A stretch of DNA of 64,000 nt from Dolichospermum planctonicum (lineage in GTDB: Bacteria; Cyanobacteriota; Cyanobacteriia; Cyanobacteriales; Nostocaceae): assembly GCF_005402965.1 (NCBI RefSeq), contig NZ_BJCF01000006.1, positions 62,001-126,000 on the forward strand. The letters run 5' to 3'. This document shows, piece after piece, positions 45,146 through 55,337 of the stretch. The translations under genes and the position numbers were made by a program. Position 1 is the first letter of the stretch. Each line of letters begins with the position of its first letter. The notes below the pieces were generated by a model that was not told the DNA's origin, made no database searches, and worked only from the letters and a program-made list of their open reading frames with translations.

Positions 45146-45412
45146 GTGAGTATCAGTAAAGACGATTTTCTCTATCCCCGTAGTCGCTACTATGGTCATG
45201 TAAAACCAGAAAACTTGGTATTCAACGCTAATTTACAGGAGTTTGCTCAAAAAGTTGGCTATATCTGTAACCTAGAAACAGGTGGGAAAATTCCCACTGA
45301 GGAAGCGTATAAACAAATAAAGTTACTTTGGAAGCAGTTGAAGCAATCAAAAAAACAACTGAAAATAGGCGAACAACCTTCCCAAAATAACAGTTTTGAA
45401 GAGGGTAGTTAA
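45146..45412 (+). CDS. Small cyanobacterial protein (DUF7219-like)
   Basis: An 88-residue soluble protein starting at a GTG with a ggag site nine bases ahead. Its motif FLYPRSRYYGHVKPENLVF, then FAQKVGYICNLETGGK and a Lys/Gln-rich helix, match a family of cyanobacterial small proteins that I recall as DUF7219; the number is from memory. The polar helical tail is probably disordered. Function unknown. Confidence 0.65.
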   Translation: MSISKDDFLYPRSRYYGHVKPENLVFNANLQEFAQKVGYICNLETGGKIPTEEAYKQIKLLWKQLKQSKKQLKIGEQPSQNNSFEEGS

Positions 45413-45497
45413 CTAGTTAATTATCATGTTTTAGCCAAAGATACCGCAGGGTGGAAAAGTCCCTGTGGTTTATGTCACAGGTCACGGAAAACGGTAA

Positions 45498-46628
45498 TTA
45501 AGAATTGAATTTTTCATTGAAGACTATTTTTTGATAATAATCTTGAAGTTGTTGTGTAGCAGATGACCAGCCCCATTTCTCCGCTTCTGCACGGGCATTT
45601 TTACGGATAATATTTATTTCCTGTTTTTCTTTTAACAGACCTATAGTAGCATTAATCGCTTCTTGAATATCAGCTTGGGGATCAAAAAGATATCCATTTA
45701 CACCATCTGTGACAATATCAGGTATACCTCCAGAACGGGCTGCTACAACTGGACAACCGGAAGCCATGGCTTCTAGCAGCACTAATCCTAATGTTTCTGT
45801 GCGGGAAGGAAAAATAAAAGCATCAGCGCTGGCAAAGGCAGAGCCTAATTCTTTACCTATGAGATAACCGACAAAATAAGTATTTGTGCCAGCAAAGTGT
45901 TTTTCTAAAGCTTGGCGGTGGGGACCATCTCCCACTAATGCTAATCTGGCATCAGGAATAGCTTCTAAAATCGGTTTAATGCGTTCGATTTCCTTTTCCG
46001 CAGAAAGACGACCAACATACAATAATAACGGGCTATCTGGATGATTTTGGGAAAGATGCGATCGCATTTTGTCACTAGCCAACTCAGGATGAAATAACTC
46101 TGTATCTACCCCCCGTTGCCACAAATCCACTCTTTCAATTCCATGTGCTGAAAGTTCCTTGACCATTGCCGTAGAGGTACAAAGGTTTAATGCTGCTTGA
46201 TTATGACCAGCCTTCAGCAACTCCCATAGTAGTCCTTCTAACATCCCTAAACCGTAATGTTGCAGATATTGTGGCAAGTGAGTATGATAAGAAGCCACCA
46301 AAGGAATTTTGAGAACTTTACTATAAAAAATCCCTGATAGTCCCAAAACAGCGGGATTAACAACATGAATAATATCTGGTTTAAATTCTGCTAAAGCGTG
46401 ACCAATGGCAGGGCGAGGTAGTGACATTTTTAACTCTGGATAGAGCGGTAAAGGAAAGCCACTAACTCCGTAAACTTTCGCACCTTTATGTTCAGTGATG
46501 CCACCGTCGGGGGCAAATACCAAAACTTGATTTCCATGACGTTGTAAATGGTCAACAGTATGACGGAGGCGTGTCACAATGCCGTCAACTTTCGGTAAAA
46601 AGGTTTCTGTAAATAGGGCAATTCGCAT
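45498..46628 (-). CDS. sqdX: Sulfoquinovosyl transferase SqdX
   Basis: A 376-residue GT-B glycosyltransferase (family GT4) that moves sulfoquinovose from UDP-sulfoquinovose to diacylglycerol, making the thylakoid sulfolipid SQDG. Features: ALFTETFLPKVDGIVTRL at the start, SYHTHLPQYLQHYGLG, LLYVGRLSAEKEIERI and the nucleotide-binding SRTETLGLVLLEAMASG block. The identification is supported by sqdB directly upstream on the same strand (185 bp, repeat-filled). Length is normal. It is expected to matter more under phosphate limitation. Confidence 0.9.
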   Translation of the reverse strand: MRIALFTETFLPKVDGIVTRLRHTVDHLQRHGNQVLVFAPDGGITEHKGAKVYGVSGFPLPLYPELKMSLPRPAIGHALAEFKPDIIHVVNPAVLGLSGIFYSKVLKIPLVASYHTHLPQYLQHYGLGMLEGLLWELLKAGHNQAALNLCTSTAMVKELSAHGIERVDLWQRGVDTELFHPELASDKMRSHLSQNHPDSPLLLYVGRLSAEKEIERIKPILEAIPDARLALVGDGPHRQALEKHFAGTNTYFVGYLIGKELGSAFASADAFIFPSRTETLGLVLLEAMASGCPVVAARSGGIPDIVTDGVNGYLFDPQADIQEAINATIGLLKEKQEINIIRKNARAEAEKWGWSSATQQLQDYYQKIVFNEKFNS

Positions 46629-46643
46629 AAAAAACCAGAAAGC

Positions 46644-46812
46644 AGGAGTCAGGAGTTAAGAGTCAGGAGTCAGGAGTCAGGAATTTAGGAGAAAGAACCA
46701 TAGAAATTTCTCTCCCTGTCAACGGTCAACGGTCAACGGTCAACGGTCAACTGTCAACTGTCACCCGTCAACTGTCAACTGTCAACTGTCAACTGTCACC
46801 CGTCAACTGTCA
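46644..46812. repeat. 7-bp tandem repeats between sqdB and sqdX
   Basis: Two arrays are seen: aggagtc-type units (46644-46680) and gtcaacg/gtcaact units (46722-46812). They fill most of the gap between two genes of one pathway. Typical of Nostocales short tandem repeats. Confidence 0.85.
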
Positions 46813-46813
46813 C

Positions 46814-47980
<1,167 letters not shown>

Positions 47981-48096
47981 TTACTCGCTGATAGCTAAAT
48001 CTATCAGGTTTATGTCCCCTCTTCATCATTAAATTCTTACTAAGACAGTAATCAGTTAAAAATCAAAAATAAAAAGTAAAAAATAATTCCTACTGC

Positions 48097-48633
48097 TTAC
48101 CTAACTACGGACAACTGACTACTGACAACTGACTCCTGACTAATTTTATACTCTTGAGCAATATAGTAAAACAAGCGATAATAATTTTGAAAGTCTTGAC
48201 TGTCGCTTTGTCCTTGCCAGTAATATTCCAATTCTGCTTGAGTAATGGTCAACTTAATTATAGTCACCTTTTCCTTAACTTCTACCGTCAGGACGCTAAA
48301 AACCCCTTGATTTGTCCGAAAATTATATCCTTGTTCTTGATGTTCTTGAGTTTTGGGTGAGAATTTTAATACGGGCTTACTGGCATAAGAGCGAATTTCT
48401 AGGTTTTCCTTGTTTGGTAAAACTAACACAACTCCATCACTGTTGTCTGGGTTTCTTAATTCCTGCCAAGTATGGGGGTAGGGAAACTCAAAACCATAAC
48501 GATCATTTTTATATGTCTTCCATGTCACATCTTTAACCTGGAAATCATTAGCATTACACCCCCAAACCATCAAGCATGAGCCAAGACTTAAAGTAGTAGC
48601 ATATAGTATCTTTTGGACATAAGTTACACCCAT
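48097..48633 (-). CDS. Hypothetical secreted lipoprotein-like protein
   Basis: A 178-residue protein. The N-terminus has a hydrophobic segment with MVWGCNAND, which looks like a lipobox with Cys26, though VWGC is not the best match. Then comes a folded part, KNDRYGFEFPYPHTWQEL, of PsbP-like flavour. Many short strands follow. The last residues (ESVVSSQLSVVR) are encoded by intergenic repeat sequence, so the natural end may be earlier. I do not know its role; an envelope or lumen location is likely. Confidence 0.6.
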   Translation of the reverse strand: MGVTYVQKILYATTLSLGSCLMVWGCNANDFQVKDVTWKTYKNDRYGFEFPYPHTWQELRNPDNSDGVVLVLPNKENLEIRSYASKPVLKFSPKTQEHQEQGYNFRTNQGVFSVLTVEVKEKVTIIKLTITQAELEYYWQGQSDSQDFQNYYRLFYYIAQEYKISQESVVSSQLSVVR

Positions 48634-49049
48634 AACAAAATAACTTGTCGAAAAGGAGAACAGGAAAGAGACAGGGTAAATAATTTTGCCTATAAACCTA
48701 AATTACCATGTTAATGTCAGGATTTATGCAAAATATCTCTCAAAACCTCTTTCCTTCGTGATCTTCGCCCCTATCCCTGACGGGACGCTCCGCGAACGTG
48801 GTTCATTAGTTCGTAACTTGTGGGTAAGTTCTAGATTTTTTTTGGAAATAATTTTTGATCTAATTAAAGATTTAGCAATCAAACTATAGAGTATTTATTA
48901 TTACCTTAATTTACTATGTAAATCCTGAACAATGACTATTTATTAAGAAATGTAACAAAATAGGCATTAAAACGGCTTACCATCTTGACAACCAAGAAAA
49001 GAACAGATAGAGTGATATACATACCCGGGTAAGACCACTAGAAAGTGAT
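48634..49049. other. Spacer with no evident gene
   Basis: A 416-bp gap between divergent genes. Around 48781-48800 there is a short repeat-like stretch (gggacgctccgcgaacg). I see no gene; the open frames are short and unlikely. It should contain the promoter of the 49050 gene. Confidence 0.5.
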
Positions 49050-49397
49050 ATGCAAACTAAGCAAAAGGTTACGCTATATTTGTCGCCAGAATTGCACAGA
49101 AGACTGAAAATTCGTTCTGCTGTTGACTCAGAACCGATGTCAGATATGGCAGAACGAGCGCTTAATTTCTACCTGACGAACTCAGAAGTAGTAGAAGAAT
49201 TAGAAGCGTCTTCTTATGGGCGAACCCATCGGCTTTATTCCTGTCCTACTTGTGAAACTTCACTGGTGTTACGGAATGGAGAACTAGTGGATTTGGGTAA
49301 TCCAGCGGGAATAATAGGTGAAGAATGTTTACCTATTGACAACAGAGAAAAAGATCAAACCCATCCTAAGAGTGAGGAAGAATTAGTCCCTTGCTAG
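49050..49397 (+). CDS. RHH-type (CopG-like) protein, ycf46 neighbour
   Basis: A 115-residue protein. The N-terminus VTLYLSPELHRRLKIRSAVD, then MSDMAERALNFYL, fits a ribbon-helix-helix DNA-binding domain. A second part has CPTC (about 69-72) and an acidic, disordered end. It is 93 bp upstream of ycf46 on the same strand and may be in its operon or regulate it. The CxxC could bind a metal with the later Cys, but the tail is short. Confidence 0.7.
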   Translation: MQTKQKVTLYLSPELHRRLKIRSAVDSEPMSDMAERALNFYLTNSEVVEELEASSYGRTHRLYSCPTCETSLVLRNGELVDLGNPAGIIGEECLPIDNREKDQTHPKSEEELVPC

Positions 49398-49490
49398 ATA
49401 GGAATTGTTAATGATTAATTCATAGTATGGCTTCAGGCCAGGCTACCGTTATTAGTGCTGTCTCTATAAGGTCTCAAGTAGGTCGATAGT

Positions 49491-51002
49491 ATGAAAGAAG
49501 AGCTCAATATTTTAATTCAAGCTCAATACCCTTTAATCTACCTTGTGACCTCCGAGGAAGAACGGGCAGAGCAGGCAATTTTTAAAGTCTCTCAAGAGTT
49601 AAAGCCCCAAAGGCGAGTATATGTGTGGACAGTAACTCACGGTATCGTGGAGTACGGTCAACCTCGCAGTACAACCCAACACAATACTGTTTCTCCCGAA
49701 GCAGCAATTGATTGGATAATTCGTCAAAAAGAACCCAGTATATTTATTCTTAAAGATTTACATCCCTTTATTGATGCGCCAGCAACAACTAGATCGCTCC
49801 GGGACGCGATCGCTAGTTTTAAAGGAACGCAAAAGAACATTATCTTAATGTCCCCTGTGCAACAAGTTCCCATCGAACTAGAAAAAGAAGTTGTTGTTTT
49901 AGATTTTCAATTGCCTGACATGGCTGAGTTAAATAAAGTTTTAACCGCCCATCAAGAGCAAAATCGGGGGCGACGGCTGACAACCGAGGCGCGAGAAAGG
50001 CTTCTTCGAGCCGCTTTGGGTCTAACCAAAGATGAAGCTGAGAAAGTATACCGCAAAGCACAGGTAACAACGGGGCAATTGACAGAAAATGAAGTTAATA
50101 TAGTCCTGTCCGAGAAAAAACAACTCATCCGCCGTAACGGTATCTTGGAGTACCTCGAAGAAGATGAAACCATTGATGCTGTGGGTGGTTTGGAAGAGTT
50201 GAAAACCTGGCTCACCCAACGCTCCAACGCCTTTACAGAAAGAGCGAGAGAATATGGTTTGCCCCAACCTAAAGGAATGTTAATTCTCGGTGTTCCCGGT
50301 TGTGGTAAGTCACTAATTGCTAAAACTACCTCCCGTTTATGGGGTTTACCAATTCTGAGATTAGATATGGGGCGGGTCTACGACGGCTCAATGGTGGGTC
50401 GCAGTGAAGCTAACCTGCGGAACGCCCTGAAAACGGCAGAATCAATTTCCCCCACGATTCTGTTTATTGACGAATTGGATAAATCCTTTGCGGGTAGCGG
50501 TGGTTCTGGCGATTCCGATGGGGGGACATCAAACAGAATTTTTGGCTCTTTCCTCACCTGGATGCAAGAAAAGAAATCTCCAGTTTTCGTAATGGCCACT
50601 GCTAACCGTGTAGAACGCCTACCTGGAGAGTTTTTGAGGAAAGGTCGTTTTGATGAAATTTTCTTTGTGGATCTGCCCACACCGGAAGAACGTCAGGATA
50701 TCTTCGGTATTCACCTGACCAAACGCCGGGAAGATATTGCTAGATTTGATTTAGGACAACTAGCAAAAATGTCCGATGGCTTTTCGGGGGCAGAAATTGA
50801 ACAAGCGGTCGTGGCGGCTATGTATGAAGCCTTCGCCCAAGATCGGGAGTTCACCCAATTAGATATTATTGCTGCATTGAAGTCTACTTTGCCGCTGTCA
50901 CGAACGATGCAAGAACAGGTCACAGCTTTAAGAGACTGGGCCAGACAGCGTGCTAGACCCGCAGCCTCCTCTGTTGCTGAATATCAGCGCATGGAGTTTT
51001 AA
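49491..51002 (+). CDS. ycf46: AAA+ ATPase Ycf46
   Basis: A 503-residue AAA+ protein of the Ycf46 family, found in cyanobacteria and red-algal plastids. The N-terminal ~230 residues are family-specific (LIQAQYPLIYLVTSEEERA). The AAA domain has Walker A GVPGCGKS (about 263-270), Walker B TILFIDELDKSF, and ATANRVERLP as sensor 1, with arginine-finger region LRKGRFDEIF. GFSGAEIEQAV is sensor 2. In Synechocystis the family has been connected to photosynthesis under carbon limitation, as I recall. The gene sits between an RHH gene and ycf35. Confidence 0.93.
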   Translation: MKEELNILIQAQYPLIYLVTSEEERAEQAIFKVSQELKPQRRVYVWTVTHGIVEYGQPRSTTQHNTVSPEAAIDWIIRQKEPSIFILKDLHPFIDAPATTRSLRDAIASFKGTQKNIILMSPVQQVPIELEKEVVVLDFQLPDMAELNKVLTAHQEQNRGRRLTTEARERLLRAALGLTKDEAEKVYRKAQVTTGQLTENEVNIVLSEKKQLIRRNGILEYLEEDETIDAVGGLEELKTWLTQRSNAFTERAREYGLPQPKGMLILGVPGCGKSLIAKTTSRLWGLPILRLDMGRVYDGSMVGRSEANLRNALKTAESISPTILFIDELDKSFAGSGGSGDSDGGTSNRIFGSFLTWMQEKKSPVFVMATANRVERLPGEFLRKGRFDEIFFVDLPTPEERQDIFGIHLTKRREDIARFDLGQLAKMSDGFSGAEIEQAVVAAMYEAFAQDREFTQLDIIAALKSTLPLSRTMQEQVTALRDWARQRARPAASSVAEYQRMEF

Positions 51003-51146
51003 AAGCTTTCCTCTGCTATATCAGGGGGAAAGGTTAGTCACAAGACTAACAGTTAGAAAAAAGCCGTTCCCAAATCATGCGGCTTCGCTGAAAAAAAAGA
51101 ACCGTTGTCGTTTTTCTCATCAATCTTCTTATTGGAGGAAACCCAA

Positions 51147-51497
51147 ATGTCTCACTTTAGCACTCTGCGTACCAAGATCACCGATGCCGAAATTCTCAAA
51201 TCTTCTTTGCGCGACTTGGGTATCAGTGTCAAAACTGAAGCTGATGTTCGCGGTTATAATGGTCAACGTCTCCGCTCCGACATCGTTGCTGTATTGGAAG
51301 GCGAGTACGATTTAGGTTGGTCTCGTAACAGTGACGGTTCTTTTGACCTCATTGCTGACCTTTGGGGTGTTGCTAAGAAGCACAACCAGACTGAGTTAAT
51401 CAACTCTATTAATCAAAAATATGCCGTTAACAAGACTTTGGCTGAAGTAAAACAGCGCGGTCTGCAAAACGCTAACGTTAAGTTGGTATTGCAGTAA
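51147..51497 (+). CDS. ycf35: Ycf35 / DUF1257 family protein
   Basis: A 116-residue small protein. The ATG at 51147 follows a strong ttggagga site, so the longer frame from 51105 is not used. The family pattern MSHFSTLRTKITDAEIL, then GYNGQRLRSDIVAVL and DLIADLWGVAKKH is clear. Ycf35 (DUF1257) is conserved in cyanobacteria and algal plastids with no proven role. An intrinsic terminator follows, closing the ycf46-ycf35 region. Confidence 0.9.
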   Translation: MSHFSTLRTKITDAEILKSSLRDLGISVKTEADVRGYNGQRLRSDIVAVLEGEYDLGWSRNSDGSFDLIADLWGVAKKHNQTELINSINQKYAVNKTLAEVKQRGLQNANVKLVLQ

Positions 51498-51527
51498 CAA
51501 TTTCTCTAGCGCGTTCCCAAAGTGAAA

Positions 51528-51567
51528 CGGGTTAACCTTCTAATCAGCGGTTAGCCCGCTTTTTTTT
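51528..51567 (+). terminator. Intrinsic terminator after ycf35
   Basis: The arms cgggttaacc and ggttagcccg pair with one G-U across an 11-base loop, and eight T follow at once after c. It lies 30 bp after the stop of ycf35. Confidence 0.85.
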
Positions 51568-51633
51568 GTCTGAATCAGGATTATGTTGTAAATAAATAGC
51601 ATAAAATATAAACTAGGGGTGTGGTAATGAGAA

Positions 51634-51873
51634 ATGCCGAAGAAAATAAAAGAACTGAAGGGAATAGTAGCAAAAGTTGGGTATCTCCTTCAAGCAGGTA
51701 GAGGTAAAGGAAGTCATACTTACTGGAAGCATCCTTTATTACCGGAAGAACCATTAACCATACCGGGAAAAGATGGAGATGATGCTCCGTTATATTTAGA
51801 AAAAAACATTCAACGGGTGCTGAAAAAACTTGAAGAATTGAACAAGCAAGAAAATCAAGAAGGTGAAGAATGA
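51634..51873 (+). CDS. hicA: HicA-family toxin
   Basis: A 79-residue HicA-type mRNA interferase. Identification rests on KELKGIVAKVGYLL, the catalytic His in GKGSHTYWKHP, and the small basic fold. Unlike the other HicA here it comes before its HicB gene, overlapping it by 4 bp (atga) in the toxin-first order. The C-terminus is Glu/Lys/Gln rich. Complete. Confidence 0.85.
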   Translation: MPKKIKELKGIVAKVGYLLQAGRGKGSHTYWKHPLLPEEPLTIPGKDGDDAPLYLEKNIQRVLKKLEELNKQENQEGEE

Positions 51874-52100
51874 CTTATCATTACAGTATGGTGATTCAAT
51901 GGTCTCAAGAGGATCAACTTTTTTTAGTTCACTTACCTGAATTTCCCTGGCAGGAGTTTCATACTCATGGTAGAACTTATGAAGAAGCTGCGAGAAATGG
52001 TCAGGAAGTGATTGAAACTTTTGTGGAGATGCTGACTCAAGAGAATAAAGCATTACCAGAACCTAGAATGCTTCCTACACAACCGTTGCAAGTTGCCTAG
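51870..52100 (+). CDS. hicB: HicB-family antitoxin
   Basis: A 76-residue HicB-like antitoxin. MVIQWSQEDQLFLVHLPEFP, then GRTYEEAARNGQEVIETF, is the partial RNase H fold of the family. Its start overlaps the toxin stop by 4 bp, so the two are translationally coupled. No DNA-binding domain is visible; autoregulation would depend on the complex. It is followed by a small convergent gene. Confidence 0.85.
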   Translation: MTYHYSMVIQWSQEDQLFLVHLPEFPWQEFHTHGRTYEEAARNGQEVIETFVEMLTQENKALPEPRMLPTQPLQVA

Positions 52101-52115
52101 TTTAAGTTTCGGCAA

Positions 52116-52304
52116 TTATAGCAAATCTTTGGCTTTACATCCGCGTAATATCGGTTCTCCATCTTTTATGGGAATACTGCTTGATTTAATAGTAGAGGCA
52201 GTTATTTTGGTTTTGAGATATTCGAGATAGTCGAGGGTTTTTTCCAGAATAGGTTCTGGTGCGTTTTCAATTGACGCAATGAGTTTTTCTTTAATGGTGG
52301 TCAT
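52116..52304 (-). CDS. Small antitoxin-like protein (DUF2281-like)
   Basis: A 62-residue protein starting MTTIKEKLIASIENAPEPIL and continuing KTLDYLEYLKTK, with a short C-terminal part. This helical pattern is common in small proteins that act as antitoxins (DUF2281-type) beside toxin genes. No toxin gene follows in the next bases, so it may be an orphan. Family assignment is tentative. Confidence 0.5.
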   Translation of the reverse strand: MTTIKEKLIASIENAPEPILEKTLDYLEYLKTKITASTIKSSSIPIKDGEPILRGCKAKDLL

Positions 52305-52736
52305 GGGGTGCTAGGGAAGTATAGAAATAAAAACTTTCTGGCAGTAAAATGTAGTAATTATTAAAACTTAATTCAAACCTAATTTACTGTTAAAACTGTC
52401 AATAATTATATTATATTATCTGATCTAGATTTACTCCAAATATACTCAAATATAGGTAACTAACAGTATAATATGTCTAACATTCGACTCATGAGACTTA
52501 GGTAACAAAGACTACTTTATGAAAATTGATACAGAAGCGATCGCTACGGTAGACAAAGTTGAATGTGAGATGATTGAAAATTAACATCCTGTAAACCCTA
52601 AAATCCTGGATATCCTGATTCAGACAAATGATTGATTATGAATGCACGTTTTCACGCCATGTAAAAATCTAAATTCTAATAGGCTTTAATTGCTCTTTTT
52701 ACTTCTTTACCTGTAAATTCTGATTCAGATAAATTT
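52305..52736. other. Spacer without a gene
   Basis: A 432-bp AT-rich gap. It has one HIP1 site (about 52537), a 21-codon frame at 52519-52584 that looks like a leftover, and at 52602-52626 the inverted dispersed repeat also seen at 26029-26062. I see no gene. Confidence 0.55.
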
Positions 52737-53342
52737 ATGACTCGTAAAAAAATATTATCAGAAAATCAATCCTACACATTTCGATCTTACTTTGAAATGC
52801 CCTATGAACCTGATGAAATACTAGCAGAATTGGGCTATTCGTTAATAAGAAAACATCTTACTTTACCACGAAGCGATCGCCATTTACAAAGACTAGAAGA
52901 ATTAAAACAACGAATTGAAGAATCTTTACCTTTAGTAAGTTTGAGTAGTGAAACAGCAAGACGAGAAACCCTAGTAGCACCAACATTATTAGAAGTTGCT
53001 CGCTATTGTCAATGTCAAGTGAGAATTGAATACCCATTGTCTGTAAATAACTGGTTAAAGGGTAATTTAGATTATTTTCTCAAACATAATCCTAGTTTAT
53101 TGGTAGTTGAAGCTAAAAATGATGATTTAACACGAGGTTTTACACAACTTGCTGTAGAATTAATTGCTATTTCTCAAGTAGAAGAAGGAGATGTTTTTTA
53201 TGGATGTGTTACCATTGGTGATGCTTGGCGTTTTGGAATATTAGAAAAAATCAATCAGCAAATTTTTCAGGACATTTCCTTATATCGCATTCCTGATGAT
53301 TTAGAAGATCTAATGAGAATTTTGGTAGGAATTTTGGCATAA
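52737..53342 (+). CDS. PD-(D/E)XK-like nuclease-family protein
   Basis: A 201-residue protein with a segment LDYFLKHNPSLLVVEAKNDDL followed by GFTQLAVELIAI. A D, then ExK, then a Gln-bearing helix is the layout of the PD-(D/E)XK nuclease fold. Similar proteins are numerous in cyanobacteria, without known substrates. Its N-terminal ~70 residues are helical. No methyltransferase or restriction partner is adjacent. Complete, with no signal peptide. Confidence 0.65.
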   Translation: MTRKKILSENQSYTFRSYFEMPYEPDEILAELGYSLIRKHLTLPRSDRHLQRLEELKQRIEESLPLVSLSSETARRETLVAPTLLEVARYCQCQVRIEYPLSVNNWLKGNLDYFLKHNPSLLVVEAKNDDLTRGFTQLAVELIAISQVEEGDVFYGCVTIGDAWRFGILEKINQQIFQDISLYRIPDDLEDLMRILVGILA

Positions 53343-53379
53343 ACTAAATTTTCTAAGTTTACCCAATGAATTTGTTAAG

Positions 53380-53488
53380 ACTTACATTAGCTGTTGTTTA
53401 TGGTGGTCATTAAATGTTTAAGTCCCATTAGGGGTTGAGTATTAGTTTCATGCAGGAAAGAGAGTTTAAGAGATATTTTGTGTAAGTC
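53380..53488. mobile_element. Possible MITE relic (gacttaca/tgtaagtc ends)
   Basis: The 8-bp ends are perfect inverted repeats spaced 109 bp apart. They resemble the terminal sequence of the MITE at 35179-35272 (ggacttac), though the inside differs. Target duplication is not clear. Confidence 0.4.
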
Positions 53489-53493
53489 CGGTT

Positions 53494-54540
53494 CTAATTC
53501 AAATCTTCTAATTTAATTCTCGGATCAGCAGCTTTTAAAATTAAGTCAGCGATTAAATTACCAATAATTAACAATACTGCACTCATGACCAAACTGGCCA
53601 TGACTAAATATTGATCTTTGGCTAAAACTGCTTGTAGGGTTAATTTTCCTAAACCTGGCCAATTGAAGAAATATTCTGTAATAAATGCACCACTTAACAA
53701 ACCCGCTAATTCAAAGCCCAGTAACGTAATTAATGGGTTAATAGCATTTCGCAAAGCATGGACATAAATAACGCGATTTTCTGGAAGTCCTTTAGCGCGA
53801 GCAGTTTGAATATAGTCTTGACGTAAAACATCCAATAATTGACCACGCATAATGCGTTGTAAACCAGCAAAACTGGTAACACTCAAAGCAATTAATGGTA
53901 AAATCGAATGCCAAGCAATATCAAAAATTTTACCTAACCATGTTAGTTCCGCATGATCAATACTAGTCATATTACCCACAGGAAAAAGCGGGGTAGTCAG
54001 TTGAGCAAAAAAGAGCAAAAATAAGACAGTGATAAAACTGGGAATACCTTGACCAGCATAACTGAGTACCTGCAAAACCTGGTCAGTAAGACGATTTTGT
54101 TTGACAGCAGCGAGAATACCCAAAGGAATTGCGATCGCCCAGGTTATAATCAGGGAAGCGATCGCTAAAAATAAAGTTGCTGGTACTCGTTCCCATAACA
54201 GCGATGATACAGAACGTTGATAAACAAAACTCGTGCCAAAATCGCCTTTAGTCACAATTTGCTTTAACCAAAACCCAAACTGTTCTGGCCAAGACTTATC
54301 TAAACCAAATTGTCTTGTAATTTCCTCAATCCTTTCCGGTGAAATTTTCGGATTTTGCCGCAGAGTATCTACATAATTTCCCGGAGATAACTTCATAATA
54401 AAAAACGACAAAGCCGACGCTAAAAAAACCGTTAATAGTGCTTGTAAAAGCCGTTTGATTATATAAATAAAAGTCTCACTAGTAACTAGCTTAACCAGCC
54501 AGTCTCGACTCGTTTCCAGGGAAATTTTTGTATTAGTCAT
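53494..54540 (-). CDS. ABC transporter permease, DppB/OppB family
   Basis: A 348-residue inner membrane permease with six main helices. IKRLLQALLTVFLASALSFF is the N-terminal helix; the EAA loop is GQLLDVLRQDYIQTARAKG. The closing ITEYFFNWPGLGKL and ADPRIKLEDL are typical. It would import peptides, nickel or similar with a partner permease, ATPases and a binding protein, none of which lie next to it. This isolation is normal for cyanobacteria. Substrate unknown. Confidence 0.88.
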   Translation of the reverse strand: MTNTKISLETSRDWLVKLVTSETFIYIIKRLLQALLTVFLASALSFFIMKLSPGNYVDTLRQNPKISPERIEEITRQFGLDKSWPEQFGFWLKQIVTKGDFGTSFVYQRSVSSLLWERVPATLFLAIASLIITWAIAIPLGILAAVKQNRLTDQVLQVLSYAGQGIPSFITVLFLLFFAQLTTPLFPVGNMTSIDHAELTWLGKIFDIAWHSILPLIALSVTSFAGLQRIMRGQLLDVLRQDYIQTARAKGLPENRVIYVHALRNAINPLITLLGFELAGLLSGAFITEYFFNWPGLGKLTLQAVLAKDQYLVMASLVMSAVLLIIGNLIADLILKAADPRIKLEDLN

Positions 54541-54590
54541 TGGTCATGAGTCAGTTGTCAACTGTTAATTATGTTTTGTTAATATTTTTG

Positions 54591-55109
54591 TTAATATTCA
54601 ACTAGTGAGATAATCGGGACATCAGGTAAGTTTTTCCGACCTTGTAAATCCCGTAGTTCGATAATAAACCCAAAGCCGACAAGTTCGCAGTCAATTTTTT
54701 GTACTAATTTTGCCGTTGCACTTGCAGTTCCTCCAGTAGCAATCAAATCATCCACAATCAAAACCTTGCTACCCGGCTGTAAAGCATCCTGATGTACTTC
54801 CAGGGTATCTGTACCATACTCTAATTGATATTCAATAGCGTGAACTGCTGCTGGTAACTTGCCTTTTTTGCGAACGGGAACAAAACCAGCACCCAATTTA
54901 TAGGCCACAGGCGCGCCGAAAATAAATCCCCGCGACTCCATACCGATAATGTAGTCTACCTGAATTTCAATTTCTGAGCATTTTTGTGCTAAAAAGTCAA
55001 TAGTATAACGCAATCCCTCTGGATCGCTTAATAGAGTAGTGACATCTCGAAATAAAATCCCCGGCTTAGGAAAATCTGGTATATCACGAATTAGCGATTT
55101 TAAATCCAT
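54591..55109 (-). CDS. apt: Adenine phosphoribosyltransferase
   Basis: A 172-residue purine salvage enzyme converting adenine and PRPP to [21 protein letters not shown] is the start (ATG at 55109). The PRPP motif is seen in [15 protein letters not shown], and [22 protein letters not shown] follow the family. It is complete and stands alone, 50 bp after the permease gene on the same strand. Confidence 0.94.
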   Translation of the reverse strand: MDLKSLIRDIPDFPKPGILFRDVTTLLSDPEGLRYTIDFLAQKCSEIEIQVDYIIGMESRGFIFGAPVAYKLGAGFVPVRKKGKLPAAVHAIEYQLEYGTDTLEVHQDALQPGSKVLIVDDLIATGGTASATAKLVQKIDCELVGFGFIIELRDLQGRKNLPDVPIISLVEY

Positions 55110-55212
55110 ATTTGAGAACACTCTTTTGTGAGAGAAAAATTTTCCTGAAGATCAAGAAATATCTTACCCTATAATGTCATACCCTGGATACTAGTAAAGC
55201 CGTGAAGTCAAA

Positions 55213-55302
55213 AGTCAAGAGTCAAGAGTCAAGAGTCAAGAGTCAAGAGTCAAGAGTCAAGAGTCAAGAGTCAAGAGTCAAGAGTCAAGAGTCAAGAGTC
55301 AA
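55213..55302. repeat. About 13 copies of the 7-bp unit gtcaaga
   Basis: A nearly perfect array of the heptamer gtcaaga fills the region before the DUF3038 gene. Heptamer arrays of this kind are characteristic of heterocystous cyanobacteria. Confidence 0.95.
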
Positions 55303-55337
55303 TAACTTGATTGGAAACCCATAAGGTATTTTATAGA

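Noticed and set aside
48686-48889. A 67-codon frame in the spacer before the RHH gene
   Set aside because: It contains repeat-like sequence, has no good ribosome site and shows no recognisable protein features.
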